From: DAHUXT01 sp036273675 | GTDB taxonomy: Bacteria; Chloroflexota; Ktedonobacteria; Ktedonobacterales; JADMIN01 | DNA length: 64,000 nt | Direction of reading: 5' to 3' | Assembly: GCA_036273675.1 (NCBI GenBank) | Contig: DASUHD010000051.1 | Coordinates: forward strand, 18,598 to 82,597 | In this document: piece after piece, positions 9,740 through 18,720 of the stretch | Layout of the letters: every line of letters begins with the position of its first letter | How positions within the stretch are numbered: position 1 is the stretch's first letter | Made by a program: the position numbers and the translations under genes | Notes under the pieces: generated by a model | What the model was told of the DNA's origin: nothing | Databases searched by the model: none | Seen by the model: only the letters and a program-made list of their open reading frames with translations

Positions 9740-10645
9740 ATGAGCGACGATCCTAACGACATCAACCAGACCAGCGACACCAGTGACGCGAATGACGAAC
9801 AGGCGATGCTGCCGTTCGACGATGGCAGCATGGGACGCCTCATTCGCCGACAATGGCATGAAGGGCAGTGGTATTTCAGCGTTGTAGACGTGATCGCGGT
9901 GCTGACCGATAGTGATGCGCCTAGCACTTATTGGGGCATGATGAAGCAGCGATTAGCTAAAGAGGAGGGGTTCACCGAAGTATTCACAAAATGTGAAAGG
10001 TTGAAAATGCGCGCCATCGATGGCAAGATGCGCCCCACTGATGCCGCAGGCGCGGAAACGATGCTGCGAATTGTGCAGAGCGTGCCCAGCCCGAAGGCTG
10101 AACCGATCAAGCAATGGCTGGCACGGGAGGGCGCCAAGCGTCTGGAAGAGATCGCTGCCGGACTTACTGAGCATCAGCGCCGCTTGCTCTTGCGGGGAGA
10201 GATCGCCGAGAAGAACCGCAGCCTCGCGGATACTGTCTCCGCTGCCGGTGTCGTCACCCGAAGCGACTTTGCCATCTTCCAAGACTTTGGCTATCGGGGC
10301 CTTTATAACGGCGAGAAGGCGCGTGATATTGCCGCGCGCAAAGGGCTTGCAAAGGGGCAGCATATTCTCGATCACATGGAGAGCGAGGAACTCGCCGCGA
10401 ACTGGTTCCGCATCACCCAGACCGAGGCCAAGATACGCCGCGAGGAGATCGATAACAAGCATGACGCCAATTCGGCGCACTATGTCGTCGGCAAGAAGGT
10501 GCGCGAGACCATCGCCGATCTAGGCGGCACGATGCCCGAAGACCTACCCACCCCAGAGCAATCCATCCAGCAGATCGAGCGTGCCGAACAAGAGCGCATC
10601 CAGGCCGAGCGCCAGCCCCAACTCCTCTCAGACACGAATCAGTAA
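9740..10645 (+). CDS. dinD: DNA-damage-inducible protein D (BRO-N domain)
   Basis: The 301-residue protein starts with a BRO-N/antirepressor-like domain (GQWYFSVVDVIAVLTDSDAP; TYWGMMKQRL) and continues with the DinD block: LLRGEIAEKNRSLADTVSAA, DFAIFQDFGYRGLYNG, KGQHILDHMESEELAANWFR, VGKKVRETIADLGGTMPEDL, PTPEQSIQQIE. This resembles E. coli DinD, an SOS-induced protein reported to inhibit RecA-mediated strand exchange. AGGAGG lies 8 bases before the chosen ATG. Its own promoter carries a palindromic operator. It may travel with phages, but neighbours here are housekeeping. Confidence 0.85.
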   Translation: MSDDPNDINQTSDTSDANDEQAMLPFDDGSMGRLIRRQWHEGQWYFSVVDVIAVLTDSDAPSTYWGMMKQRLAKEEGFTEVFTKCERLKMRAIDGKMRPTDAAGAETMLRIVQSVPSPKAEPIKQWLAREGAKRLEEIAAGLTEHQRRLLLRGEIAEKNRSLADTVSAAGVVTRSDFAIFQDFGYRGLYNGEKARDIAARKGLAKGQHILDHMESEELAANWFRITQTEAKIRREEIDNKHDANSAHYVVGKKVRETIADLGGTMPEDLPTPEQSIQQIERAEQERIQAERQPQLLSDTNQ

Positions 10646-10656
10646 ATCACGAAAAG

Positions 10657-10685
10657 CAGCCCCTCCCATTGTCCGGGAGGGGCTG
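10657..10685. terminator. Bidirectional terminator between dinD and ilvE
   Basis: CAGCCCCTCCC (10657-10667) and GGGAGGGGCTG (10675-10685) form a perfect 11-bp stem with a 7-base loop. On the minus strand it is followed by TTTTC, so it best terminates ilvE; it also ends the convergent dinD transcript. Confidence 0.8.
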
Positions 10686-10720
10686 TACGAGCGTGCCATG
10701 GTAATGCCAGTTATGGCGGG

Positions 10721-11788
10721 TTAGCGAGTACGCGACTTGGCGCCGCTGCGCGCCTTGGCATGGCCGTTCGCGTGACCGTTGTGGCCGTTGCCGTTGCTGG
10801 CGGCCTTGCCTGCGGTGACCGCGTGATCCGCCTTAGCATGGCTCTTCGCATAGACCGGTGTGAGCCAGTCGCGATACTCTGGCCGCATGCCGCGCACCAC
10901 CTCGTGATACGTCTGCTGCAGCGTCTCGGTCAGCGCGCCGATCTTGCCCGTTCCCACCGGGCGATGGTCCACCTCGATGACGGGGCAAATCTGGGCGCCG
11001 GTCCCGGTGAGGAAGATTTCATCAGCCACATACAGCTCGGTGCGGTCGATCTGGCGCTCGCGGGTAATGCGGTCCAACTCGCGGCGAGCAAGCTGCATGA
11101 TGGTCTCGCGGGTAATACCGAGCAGGATATTCTCGGAGGCGGACGGCGTCACCAGCTCGCCATTGACCAGCATGAAGATGTTTTCGGCGCTGCCCTCGCT
11201 GACATGGCCCTCGCTGGTCAGCATGATCGCCTCATCGAAGCCGTTCATCAGCGCCTCAGACTTGGCGAAGGCGCTATTGACGTAGGCGCCAGAAATCTTG
11301 GCGCGGGCGGGTATCATGTTGTCGTCCACCCGCCGCCACGACGAGACGCCACAGCGCAGGCCCGTAGTGGCGACGTAGTCACCCATCGGCACAGTGTAGA
11401 TCAGGAAGGCGTCTTCCAGGTCGTTGAGCCGGACACCGATAATCTCATTGGCCTTGTAGGCGAACGGGCGAATGTAGCAGTTCTCGCGCAGATTGTTGCG
11501 GCGCACCAGGTCGATGGTGATGGCGATCAGCTCGTCAACGCTGTAGGGCAACTCGATATTGACGATACGGCAGGAGCGGTGCAGGCGCTCGTAATGCTCG
11601 CGCAGCCGGAAGATATAGAGTTCCTCGGTCTGGTCGTTCCAGTAGGCACGGATTCCCTCGAAGCAGCCAGTGCCATACGAGAGCGCATGGCTCATGACAC
11701 CGACATGCGCCTCATTGGCGGCCACAAACGCGCCATTCATGAAGACCGTCATATCGGTCCGCTGGGAAAGAGGAATAGACACGCTCAC
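10721..11788 (-). CDS. ilvE: Branched-chain amino acid aminotransferase
   Basis: This 355-residue PLP class IV enzyme transfers amino groups between leucine, isoleucine or valine and 2-oxoglutarate. HALSYGTGCFEGIRAY and the PLP lysine in IPARAKISGAYVNSA (about K164) are diagnostic; EGSAENIF and LTGTGAQICPV follow. The start is GTG after AGGAGG, with a second GTG two codons on. The last 45 residues, after YRDWLTPVY, are a non-family tail rich in Gly, Asn, His and Lys (NGNGHNGHANGHAKA) and strongly basic, probably disordered. Confidence 0.95.
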   Translation of the reverse strand: MSVSIPLSQRTDMTVFMNGAFVAANEAHVGVMSHALSYGTGCFEGIRAYWNDQTEELYIFRLREHYERLHRSCRIVNIELPYSVDELIAITIDLVRRNNLRENCYIRPFAYKANEIIGVRLNDLEDAFLIYTVPMGDYVATTGLRCGVSSWRRVDDNMIPARAKISGAYVNSAFAKSEALMNGFDEAIMLTSEGHVSEGSAENIFMLVNGELVTPSASENILLGITRETIMQLARRELDRITRERQIDRTELYVADEIFLTGTGAQICPVIEVDHRPVGTGKIGALTETLQQTYHEVVRGMRPEYRDWLTPVYAKSHAKADHAVTAGKAASNGNGHNGHANGHAKARSGAKSRTR

Positions 11789-11986
11789 TCGCCTCCTATG
11801 CGGCCTCGTTGCCGCATCGTTATGTTCAGACCGCTACGCCAGATAGCGGCCAGCCCCATCTCACTCGAAGTCGTGGCGAACATGCGCCCCATACCATCAG
11901 ACTATCCATAGTGTCAAGACGAATCAGCAGGCCAGATGCCTACACATACAACGCCGCATTACAGGACATGACAGAACTCACATGAC

Positions 11987-12895
11987 TCACATGATGCGTT
12001 TGCCGGTGGCCGAGAGCGCCAGTTGCGCCGCGAGATCACCCGTGCGGTTGCGTTCGTCCAGAATTGGGTTCACCTCGACCAGATCGAGGCTGAGCAGCTT
12101 GCCAGAACTGGCGACCAGCTCCATCGCGAGATGGGCCTCGCGCCAGGTCATGCCGCCAGGGACCGGTGTGCCGACGCCGGGGGCGTCCTTGGGATCGACG
12201 CCATCGAGATCGAAGCTGACATGAATGCCCGAGGCCCCTTCGGACGCCAGGGCTATCGCGTCGTGGGTGATACGATCCATCCCGTGACGGTCGATATCGG
12301 CCATGGTGAAGACGTGCGCGCCGGACCGCTTGAGCAGCTCGCGCTCGCCGGGGTCGATATCCCGCGCGCCGACGATGACGACGCGGCGTGGGTCGATATG
12401 CGGGCCGCCGCCAGCCACCCCGACTAGCGCCGGATCGCACGCCGCAGGATCGCCGTAGCCGCAGAGCGCGCCAAGGATCATGCCGTGGATATTGCCCGAT
12501 GGGCTAGTCTTCGAGTTGTTGAAGTCGGTGTGGGCGTCGAACCAGATGACGCCGGGCGACTTGACCGCGTTGGCGACGCCGCTGCCAGAGCCGAGCGAGA
12601 TGCTATGATCGCCGCCGAGAATGATGGGGGTTGAGCCAGCGCGCACGACGCTTTCGACGCGCTTTGCCAGCTCGTTGGCGACGCAGACGACTTCTTCCAG
12701 GTATTTAAGCGGATCCTCACGAGATGGAGTCGCGGTGGGTTCGGGGACGGGAATCGAGCCGAGATCCTCAATGGTATGGCCCAGGTCCGTCAGTTTCTCG
12801 CGGATGTTTGCGTACCGGATGGCGCTGGGGCCCATATCTACGCCGCGACGCCCCGCGCCCAGGTACATCGGAACGCCAATCAGGCTGATGTGCAT
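11987..12895 (-). CDS. rocF: Arginase
   Basis: The 302-residue manganese enzyme hydrolyses arginine to ornithine and urea. All metal motifs are present: ILGGDHSIS, WFDAHTDFN, SFDLDGVDP and the SLDLVEVNPILD end. GNIHGM and the N-terminal GVPMYLGAGRRGVDMGPSAIR are arginase-specific. An upstream TTG start would add three residues; the ATG giving MHISLIGVP fits the family. It is downstream of nothing obvious and not in an operon with ilvE, which stops 200 bases away. Confidence 0.94.
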   Translation of the reverse strand: MHISLIGVPMYLGAGRRGVDMGPSAIRYANIREKLTDLGHTIEDLGSIPVPEPTATPSREDPLKYLEEVVCVANELAKRVESVVRAGSTPIILGGDHSISLGSGSGVANAVKSPGVIWFDAHTDFNNSKTSPSGNIHGMILGALCGYGDPAACDPALVGVAGGGPHIDPRRVVIVGARDIDPGERELLKRSGAHVFTMADIDRHGMDRITHDAIALASEGASGIHVSFDLDGVDPKDAPGVGTPVPGGMTWREAHLAMELVASSGKLLSLDLVEVNPILDERNRTGDLAAQLALSATGKRIM

Positions 12896-13293
12896 GGTCA
12901 ACAATCGTTTCTGTCTCGACCACCGCTACAGGCGCCGTTGCCAATAACGGGGAGCGCTGAAGCTGAGAAGGGTCAGTGCTGCCATCAGTATACTGCCCCC
13001 GTCCCGTTTCGTCCAGTATAGGAGCGACGACGAAGACGCGTCAACACTGAATTTTCCAGTGGAAAGTTCGTCTGAGATTGTGCGGAGGTCATGCGCGGAC
13101 GATGTGGCTGTAGCGGATGCTCGATGCTGTTCTAGCGAAATGTTTACATGTAGCCAACGACTGTCTAACGTTGGTCTACTGACGTTCTAACACACAATGC
13201 CCTCGGCGGTGACTATACTTTACTAGTCGCGTGTAACCCATGCATACCGGAGCGCTGAAGGAGCCGCTCATGTAAGGGTGAAGGGAGGACATC

Positions 13294-13788
13294 ATGTCCA
13301 CCAGGACTTCTGTGAGGATCCGCCGGGCCGCTGAGGCTGACCTCGATCAAGTGCTCGCGCTCTTCCACGAGTTCCATGAGTTCCACGTACGCGGCGTGCC
13401 GGACCGGCTGCGCGTCCCCCATCCATACGACGACGCGGCGGCGCGCGAGACGCTGCTCAGCATCCTCCACAACACGGAGTCGGCCCTCTTCGTCGCCGAG
13501 GAAGCTGGGCGGCTCCTTGGTCTGGCCGAGGTCTACCTGCGACGAGATATACCCCATCCAGCGGCCATCGAGTACACATACGGCTACCTCCAGAGCCTGA
13601 TCGTCACCGCGTCCACACGGCGGCGCGGCCTGGGGCGGCAGCTGGTTGCCGCCGCCGAGCAGTGGTCGCGCGAGCACGGCGCCAGCGAGACGCGCCTGGC
13701 CTGCTGGGAATTCGCCGAGGGTCCACTGCCCTTCTATGAGGCGCTGGGCTATCGCACGATGAAGCGCACGCTCGTCCGCCCGCTTTGA
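13294..13788 (+). CDS. GNAT family N-acetyltransferase
   Basis: This 164-residue acetyl-CoA-dependent acyltransferase begins VRIRRAAEADLDQVLALFHE. The acetyl-CoA pyrophosphate loop is SLIVTASTRRRGLGRQLV, followed by the C-terminal FYEALGYRTMKRTL strand. GGGAGG lies 6 bases before the ATG. Substrate is unknown. It is convergent with the next membrane protein gene. Confidence 0.88.
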   Translation: MSTRTSVRIRRAAEADLDQVLALFHEFHEFHVRGVPDRLRVPHPYDDAAARETLLSILHNTESALFVAEEAGRLLGLAEVYLRRDIPHPAAIEYTYGYLQSLIVTASTRRRGLGRQLVAAAEQWSREHGASETRLACWEFAEGPLPFYEALGYRTMKRTLVRPL

Positions 13789-13805
13789 TGGCGGCACAGG
13801 TATCT

Positions 13806-14240
13806 CTATTTTGCTTTGCTGGCGAACACCGAACGTACCGGCTTGGTGAAGGCCACAATGACGACGCCGAGTAGAAGCAGTCCGCAGCATCCCTGTTCGA
13901 TCTTGAACCACACGGGAAAGTCGCCGGGTATCGCAATGATGACCGCGATGGCGACGACCATGCCTGCTGACGAAAGCCGGAGCAGACGGTAGCCAACGCG
14001 CGAGCCACGAGACATCCAGGCGGCGAAGAGCAAGTTGATCAAGGCGTGGGCGACGACGATGGTCCCACGGACCAAAACGCCAATGGGCGCGATGGCGGCA
14101 TTCCCGCGCAACAGGATGGCGGCCACCAGGGTGAGCGCGCTGATGCCGAGATAGCTGCCGAGTAGCATGTTTACGGCGCGGAACGCCGCCTGGCTCCGTG
14201 GATGCTGTACCTTTGTTTCGACGATAGTTTGCGCTTGCAT
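13806..14240 (-). CDS. Four-TM membrane protein
   Basis: This 144-residue protein has four predicted helices (YLGISALTLVAAILL; GTIVVAHALINLLFAAWMS; LSSAGMVVAIAVIIAIPG; CCGLLLLGVVIVAFT) and a basic C-terminus. AAAGGA precedes the ATG. The stop lies 17 bases from the convergent GNAT gene. No function is recognised. A longer minus-strand open frame crossing both genes is only the antisense of the GNAT gene. Confidence 0.7.
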   Translation of the reverse strand: MQAQTIVETKVQHPRSQAAFRAVNMLLGSYLGISALTLVAAILLRGNAAIAPIGVLVRGTIVVAHALINLLFAAWMSRGSRVGYRLLRLSSAGMVVAIAVIIAIPGDFPVWFKIEQGCCGLLLLGVVIVAFTKPVRSVFASKAK

Positions 14241-14576
14241 GAGAGGGTCCTTTCAATGACGTGATTGATTCAGAAGAACGATGATGGCCATCATCTGTGT
14301 GCGATAGATTTCAATGCGTCTCCGTGGCGCCAGATAGACAGGCGACGGGGCGTGAGGTATCTTCGCTGCGCTTAAGAATAGCTGGCGAGAGTGGGGCGAC
14401 ACATGTCCCCGCGGTCACGAATCAGGGCCTATTTCACGGCGTGGATGGCGGCGCAACGGCCTATGATCAGAGTCATAGGTCGGCCGCTGGAAACCGTGAC
14501 CGCAAGCACTGGCGAGAGCGATGGGCAGACACGTATGATGGGAAGAAACAAATCACGTCCACAAGCAGGTACACAT

Positions 14577-15875
14577 ATGACACAATTACCAGCGCAGATG
14601 GCAACCAGTTCCGAGCCAGCGCCCCTCAGGATCTCTCGGCGGAGGGTTCGCCGATGGGGGATCTATGATATCGTCGTCGGTGTGGGTTATCTCGCCAATC
14701 TCTTGGGTACCGGGCAGCTCACACTGACCCGCTTCCTGTTGCTCACGGTGATCTATGGCGCATGGCTGGTGGTCCTTCATCTGGGGATGCGGCTCGGCGT
14801 GGGAAACGGCAGCGGAGAACAGCCGCCCCTCTGGTGGACCATGAGCCTGATCGGTCTGGCGTGCGCTTCGCAATTCATTCCCCTGGGGAACACCAACCTC
14901 AATTGGCTCCCGATCCTGACAACGGCCACTGCGTGCCTGATCGTTGTCACCACCCCACGCTATGTCGGCCTGAGTGCGGCGGTGATCCTCTGGCTGAGTT
15001 CCAGCCTCGCATTCAGTCTCCGCATGCAAGCCTGGGATCTCAATACCCAGTTGACGCTGCTGGTCTCGTTCGCTTCGTTTGTGGGGGTCACGATGGCTTT
15101 ACACCAACTCACGCTGGCCCACAGAGCGCTCGCGGACTCGAACGCCAGGTTAGCGGAGGCACACACTCAGCTCCAGGAGTACAGCGCGCAGGTTGAGGAG
15201 ATGGCAGCCATCCGCGAGCGCAACCGGATCGCGCGTGAGATCCATGACACGTTGGGCCATTCGCTGACCATCCTTGCGGTGCAACTCGAAACGGCAACGC
15301 AGTACGAAACGCGTGGCGATCCCGGCTTGCATGAGGAATTGCGCGAGGCGCGACGTGTGGCGAGCGCCTGCCTGACGGACGTGCGGCACTCAGTCGAAGC
15401 GCTCCGCCCCGATGAGGCCGCTGACGGATCACTGCGGGAGCGATTGCGAGGACTGGCGGCGGAATTTGCCGCGACCAGCCGCGAGACGGCGATCACGCTC
15501 GATCTCGACGAGGCGACCCGCGTGCTGAGCTCCGATCTCTCCATGACGCTCTATCGTTGCGCGCAGGAGGCGCTGACCAATATCCGCAAGCATGCGCGCG
15601 CGACGAAGGTGCTGCTCTATCTGAGCACGGGCGACGAGCCAGGGGGGCAGGTAGAACTGACTGTGCTGGACAACGGCCAGGGCGCCACGACGGAGGAACA
15701 AGAGCAAACACATGGCTTTGGCTTGCGCGGTATGCGTGAGCGCGTTGCGCTCCTGGGCGGGACGGTGCGGGCTGGCCCCGAGCCGGAGCGCGGCTGGCGC
15801 GTGGCGGTGTTGATCCCGCTCCAGCAGCGAGAGCAAGCCAAGGTCGTTGCTCGGACAGCACGGGCAGAGGGATAG
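14577..15875 (+). CDS. NarL-type sensor histidine kinase
   Basis: This 432-residue membrane kinase has about six N-terminal helices, a coiled linker (SNARLAEAHTQLQEYSAQVE), a HisKA_3 dimerisation block with phosphoacceptor histidine in NRIAREIHDTLGHSLT, an N-box (QEALTNIRKHA), and ATPase motifs DNGQG and GFGLRGMRERV. Upstream in-frame starts exist as far as 14391; the ATG at 14577 with AGCAGG before it is preferred, but the start is uncertain. The cognate regulator follows after 7 bases, so they are one operon. The signal is unknown. Confidence 0.9.
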   Translation: MTQLPAQMATSSEPAPLRISRRRVRRWGIYDIVVGVGYLANLLGTGQLTLTRFLLLTVIYGAWLVVLHLGMRLGVGNGSGEQPPLWWTMSLIGLACASQFIPLGNTNLNWLPILTTATACLIVVTTPRYVGLSAAVILWLSSSLAFSLRMQAWDLNTQLTLLVSFASFVGVTMALHQLTLAHRALADSNARLAEAHTQLQEYSAQVEEMAAIRERNRIAREIHDTLGHSLTILAVQLETATQYETRGDPGLHEELREARRVASACLTDVRHSVEALRPDEAADGSLRERLRGLAAEFAATSRETAITLDLDEATRVLSSDLSMTLYRCAQEALTNIRKHARATKVLLYLSTGDEPGGQVELTVLDNGQGATTEEQEQTHGFGLRGMRERVALLGGTVRAGPEPERGWRVAVLIPLQQREQAKVVARTARAEG

Positions 15876-15882
15876 GGTAGCA

Positions 15883-16581
15883 ATGGTAGAGCGTATCCGT
15901 GTGTTGATCGTCGATGACCAGCGCCTGCTGTGCGAGGGCTTTCGCAAATTGATTGAGATCGAGCCGCAGTTGGAGGTAGTGGGCATGGCGGGGGATGGCG
16001 AGGAGGCGCTCGTCGCCACCGAGCGGCTCCTCGCGGCGGATACGGCGCCCGATGTGGTGCTGATGGATGTGCGTATGCCGCGTCTCGATGGCATCGCGGC
16101 GACGCGGATCTTCAAAGAGCGCTGGCCCACGATCCGCGTTGTCATCCTGACGACGTTCGACGATCGTGAGTTGATTCAGGCCGGGCTGCAAGCCGGGGCG
16201 TCGGGGTATGTGCTCAAAGACATCACCGCCGAGCAGCTTGCGACCACCATTCGTGGAGTCGCGCAGGGGCAGGTTCTTCTGCATCCCGATGTCGCCAGCG
16301 CCGTCGTGGCTTCGTTCGCCCAGGCATCTGCTCGAGCGTCCGGCGAACCCGTGGCGGCCATGTCGGCATCCGTCGGGGTGAGCGGCCTGACGCAGTTGAC
16401 CGACCGCGAGCGGGAGATCCTGGCGCTGTTAGCGCGAGGCGCCTCCAACCGCGAGATCAGCGAGACGCTCTACATCGCCGGTGGCACCGTCAAGAACCAC
16501 CTCAGCAACATCCTGAGCAAGCTGGGGGTCCGCGACCGCACGCAGGCCGCGCTCAAAGCCCGCGAACTCGGCCTGTTCTAA
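15883..16581 (+). CDS. NarL/FixJ response regulator
   Basis: This 232-residue regulator has a receiver domain with acidic pair VDD, phosphoacceptor Asp in VLMDVRMP (about D62), the switch Thr in LTTFDD and lysine in VLKDI. A LuxR-type helix-turn-helix follows (LTDREREILALLARGASNRE; GTVKNHLSNILSKLGVRDR). The linker is rich in Ala and Ser. Its start lies 7 bases after the kinase stop. It should be activated by that kinase; targets are not evident from the sequence. Confidence 0.95.
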   Translation: MVERIRVLIVDDQRLLCEGFRKLIEIEPQLEVVGMAGDGEEALVATERLLAADTAPDVVLMDVRMPRLDGIAATRIFKERWPTIRVVILTTFDDRELIQAGLQAGASGYVLKDITAEQLATTIRGVAQGQVLLHPDVASAVVASFAQASARASGEPVAAMSASVGVSGLTQLTDREREILALLARGASNREISETLYIAGGTVKNHLSNILSKLGVRDRTQAALKARELGLF

Positions 16582-16695
16582 CGAACACGTTATCGAGCGA
16601 GTGTGCCACGGGCCATGCTGCCGCTGGCGTCACAGGTAGCGGTGTAGTGCTCGCCCTCGTGGCCCTTGTCATCGGTGGCTGATATCAAGCTCCTG

Positions 16696-17055
16696 TCAAA
16701 ACACCACGATCACTGGCGCCTTATCTGAGATATCCGTCAATTCAGCGGCTTCCGGGCCAACATAATCTTCCGGCTTCAATGAAATGGAGATAAGACCACC
16801 ATCACCTAGGCTAATGCGAATTGCATCGTCGTCGACTGCTTCGGCTTGGCGCACAATTGCGCCAATGCGATCACACAGGACATCTCGAAAGCCCGGCTCT
16901 CCCCAGGCAAACACCTTGCCGCCGAACGAGACCTCCGGTCCGCTGTATGCCGTCAGGAGAGGGCCATCGAATCCAAGTTGAACATAATCCATGACGAACG
17001 TAACGGAACTCAACTTTTCGCCGACGATGATTTGCAAGGGCGAGATATTTTCCAT
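16696..17055 (-). CDS. Hypothetical protein, 119 residues
   Basis: This is a small acidic soluble protein rich in beta-strand patterns (SVTFVMDYVQLGFDG; AIRISLGDGGLISISL) ending DKAPVIVVF. I do not recognise a named domain; the strand-rich single-domain look recalls orphan immunity-type proteins, but no toxin is adjacent. AGGAAG precedes the ATG. It forms a minus-strand pair with the next gene, 178 bases apart, with lower GC than the neighbouring two-component operon, which hints at acquisition. Confidence 0.6.
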   Translation of the reverse strand: MENISPLQIIVGEKLSSVTFVMDYVQLGFDGPLLTAYSGPEVSFGGKVFAWGEPGFRDVLCDRIGAIVRQAEAVDDDAIRISLGDGGLISISLKPEDYVGPEAAELTDISDKAPVIVVF

Positions 17056-17233
17056 AACAGGTAATCTTCCTGTGAAGTAGCCCAGCTAATGGCATCGCAT
17101 CGTGCGGCAATGATTCCCGCGACATTGAATGCCAGACAATTCACAACCTCCAAGTCCGTCCCGAAGTGCTAGCCAGTGGTTGTGCGACTTATGCAACTAA
17201 CACTCCTGAAATAAGCACAACACATGGCAGTAG

Positions 17234-17623
17234 CTATTTGCCAGGATTGTAGCCACCACGACGGGGCAACTCATCCTCAAAGTCGCAGGCGGCGACAGCC
17301 GCGTAGCCATGTTTCCACAAGCATTCAAGGATTTGCGTAACAAGCGATATTTGGTCAGCCCGCGGCTGGCTGGGTACAGCATCGATATCCAGATAGCACC
17401 GATAATACAAGAAGCTGTCTGGTTCATTGCGGCGAATTATATCGAACTCGTCATTACGCACAATACCAATCGCAAAGCGTGAGCCGTCGATTGACCACCG
17501 ATCCGCACGCTGCACCTGGTCGCCCAGACACTCTACCAACAGGGCTTGCAGATCTTCCCGCGAGATATCGTCGGCATCAACGAATAGCTTGCAATAGAGT
17601 TCTGGGTCATACTCTTCATACAT
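17234..17623 (-). CDS. Hypothetical protein, 129 residues
   Basis: This small acidic protein has the pattern LYCKLFVDADDISREDLQAL, FAIGIVRNDEFDIIRR and FLYYRCYLDIDAVP, then a helix (QISLVTQILECLWKHG). It resembles an unnamed family seen in actinomycetes and Chloroflexota, from memory only. ATG 17623 is chosen; a GTG two codons upstream is equally possible with GAGAGG nearby. It may be expressed with the 119-residue neighbour. Confidence 0.6.
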   Translation of the reverse strand: MYEEYDPELYCKLFVDADDISREDLQALLVECLGDQVQRADRWSIDGSRFAIGIVRNDEFDIIRRNEPDSFLYYRCYLDIDAVPSQPRADQISLVTQILECLWKHGYAAVAACDFEDELPRRGGYNPGK

Positions 17624-17796
17624 AGGCACCCGCCTCTCGCCCCGCTATTCTCGCCCCTACCTTCAACACGAACTATACACCCTCCCGCCCCATCTGTAGC
17701 GATATGGCGCGCTCTGCCGCCTTGACGCCAATCTGCGCTGCCCGCCATCATAGAGAACGCACGTTCTATTCGGTATATGGAGAGATGGAGGATGAC

Positions 17797-18051
17797 ATGG
17801 AGACTTCTGGGAAAACGCGGGTACTCGATACGCTCGGCACGTCCGGGCAGGCGCAAGGAAGCGCGTTGCCCGCTTTGGACACTGGATCAGGCGGGTCGAC
17901 TAGTGGGCTGCTCGGTCCGCTGATCGAGATCATGGGCGCCGAGGGCGACTCCCTGCACGGAGCGCTGGCGGCGTGGCAACGCGAACAGGATCGCCTGGCC
18001 AATCGCGCGTGGCGGCGGCCCGGCGGGATGGCGCGGCCCGCTGGCCTGTAA
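17797..18051 (+). CDS. Small phage-associated protein
   Basis: This 84-residue protein is Gly/Ser-rich (TSGQAQGSALPALDTGSGGS) with a helical C-terminus (LHGALAAWQREQDRLANRAW). GGAGG lies 6 bases before this ATG. The next gene begins 46 bases later with a similar binding site, so they form one unit. That gene looks like a phage tail component, so this is probably a small prophage protein. No function is assigned. Confidence 0.45.
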   Translation: METSGKTRVLDTLGTSGQAQGSALPALDTGSGGSTSGLLGPLIEIMGAEGDSLHGALAAWQREQDRLANRAWRRPGGMARPAGL

Positions 18052-18096
18052 TGCGCGTCGCCCGATGGAGATGGGATGGGGAGGGAGGCTGAATCG

Positions 18097-18720
18097 ATGA
18101 CACGCGACACGCTGGCGCTCTGGGCGTATACCCCGCCGGGCGCTCCCTGGCCGCTGGTGGCGACCGACTACGGCGCGCGCATCGAGGCGCTGGAGTTCAC
18201 GACCGTCGCGCCGGGTGGCTTCGGCGATCTCTCCTGCATCCTCAAGTTGCCGGATGCGCGGCTGCCCCGGCCAGAGCTGGGGCTGTTCTCGCGGGTGGCG
18301 CTGCGCGATGGCCTATTTACCTGTTTTTCGGGCGAGTGGAGCGATCCGACGCTGGTGCTGGATAGCGCGCGCGGCGAGTATGTGATGCTCTCGGCGCTGG
18401 GCGGCGGTGTGGCGCTGCGCGACGATCCCGACGACGCGGCCTATACCTCGGCGACCACGGCCCAGGATATCATCGCCGCCGAATTCGCCCGCCGCGCCAG
18501 CTATCTCGCCCTCGATGGCGACCTCGCCGCCGTCCTGCCCGATCATCCGGCCAACACCTTTACGCCGGTCTATGACGGGTATACACATCACGACATTAGG
18601 TTGGCACTATTTGCCCTGGATAACTTCCGTATGTGGTTTCCGCTAATTGTAGTATTCGCACTGTGCCCGGTATGTCTAACAGGCGGTGCAACATGCTCAA
18701 CAGTTTCAACACCCAGTTAG
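18097..18720 (+). pseudogene. Prophage tail-like gene, 3' end lost at integration junction
   Basis: GGGAGG precedes the ATG. Residues 1 to about 165 read as a coherent beta-rich protein (LWAYTPPGAPWPLVATDYGA; VALRDGLFTCFSGEWSDPTL) up to VYDGYTHHDI near 18600. After that the reading frame runs into AT-richer unrelated DNA and stops at 18720, overlapping the recombinase 3' end. I infer a phage tail or baseplate component, mainly because the flanking remnant is phage-like. It is truncated by the recombinase segment. Confidence 0.5.

Noticed and set aside
9596..9740. LexA box upstream of dinD
   Set aside because: No GAAC-N4-GTTC or CTGT-N8-ACAG match; only the TTGCAT palindrome is present.
10760..11911. 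383-codon plus-strand open frame
   Set aside because: It is the antisense of ilvE, which has all aminotransferase motifs; no binding site or homology.
13213..14256. 347-codon minus-strand open frame
   Set aside because: It runs across a convergent GNAT gene and a membrane protein gene in the wrong frame.
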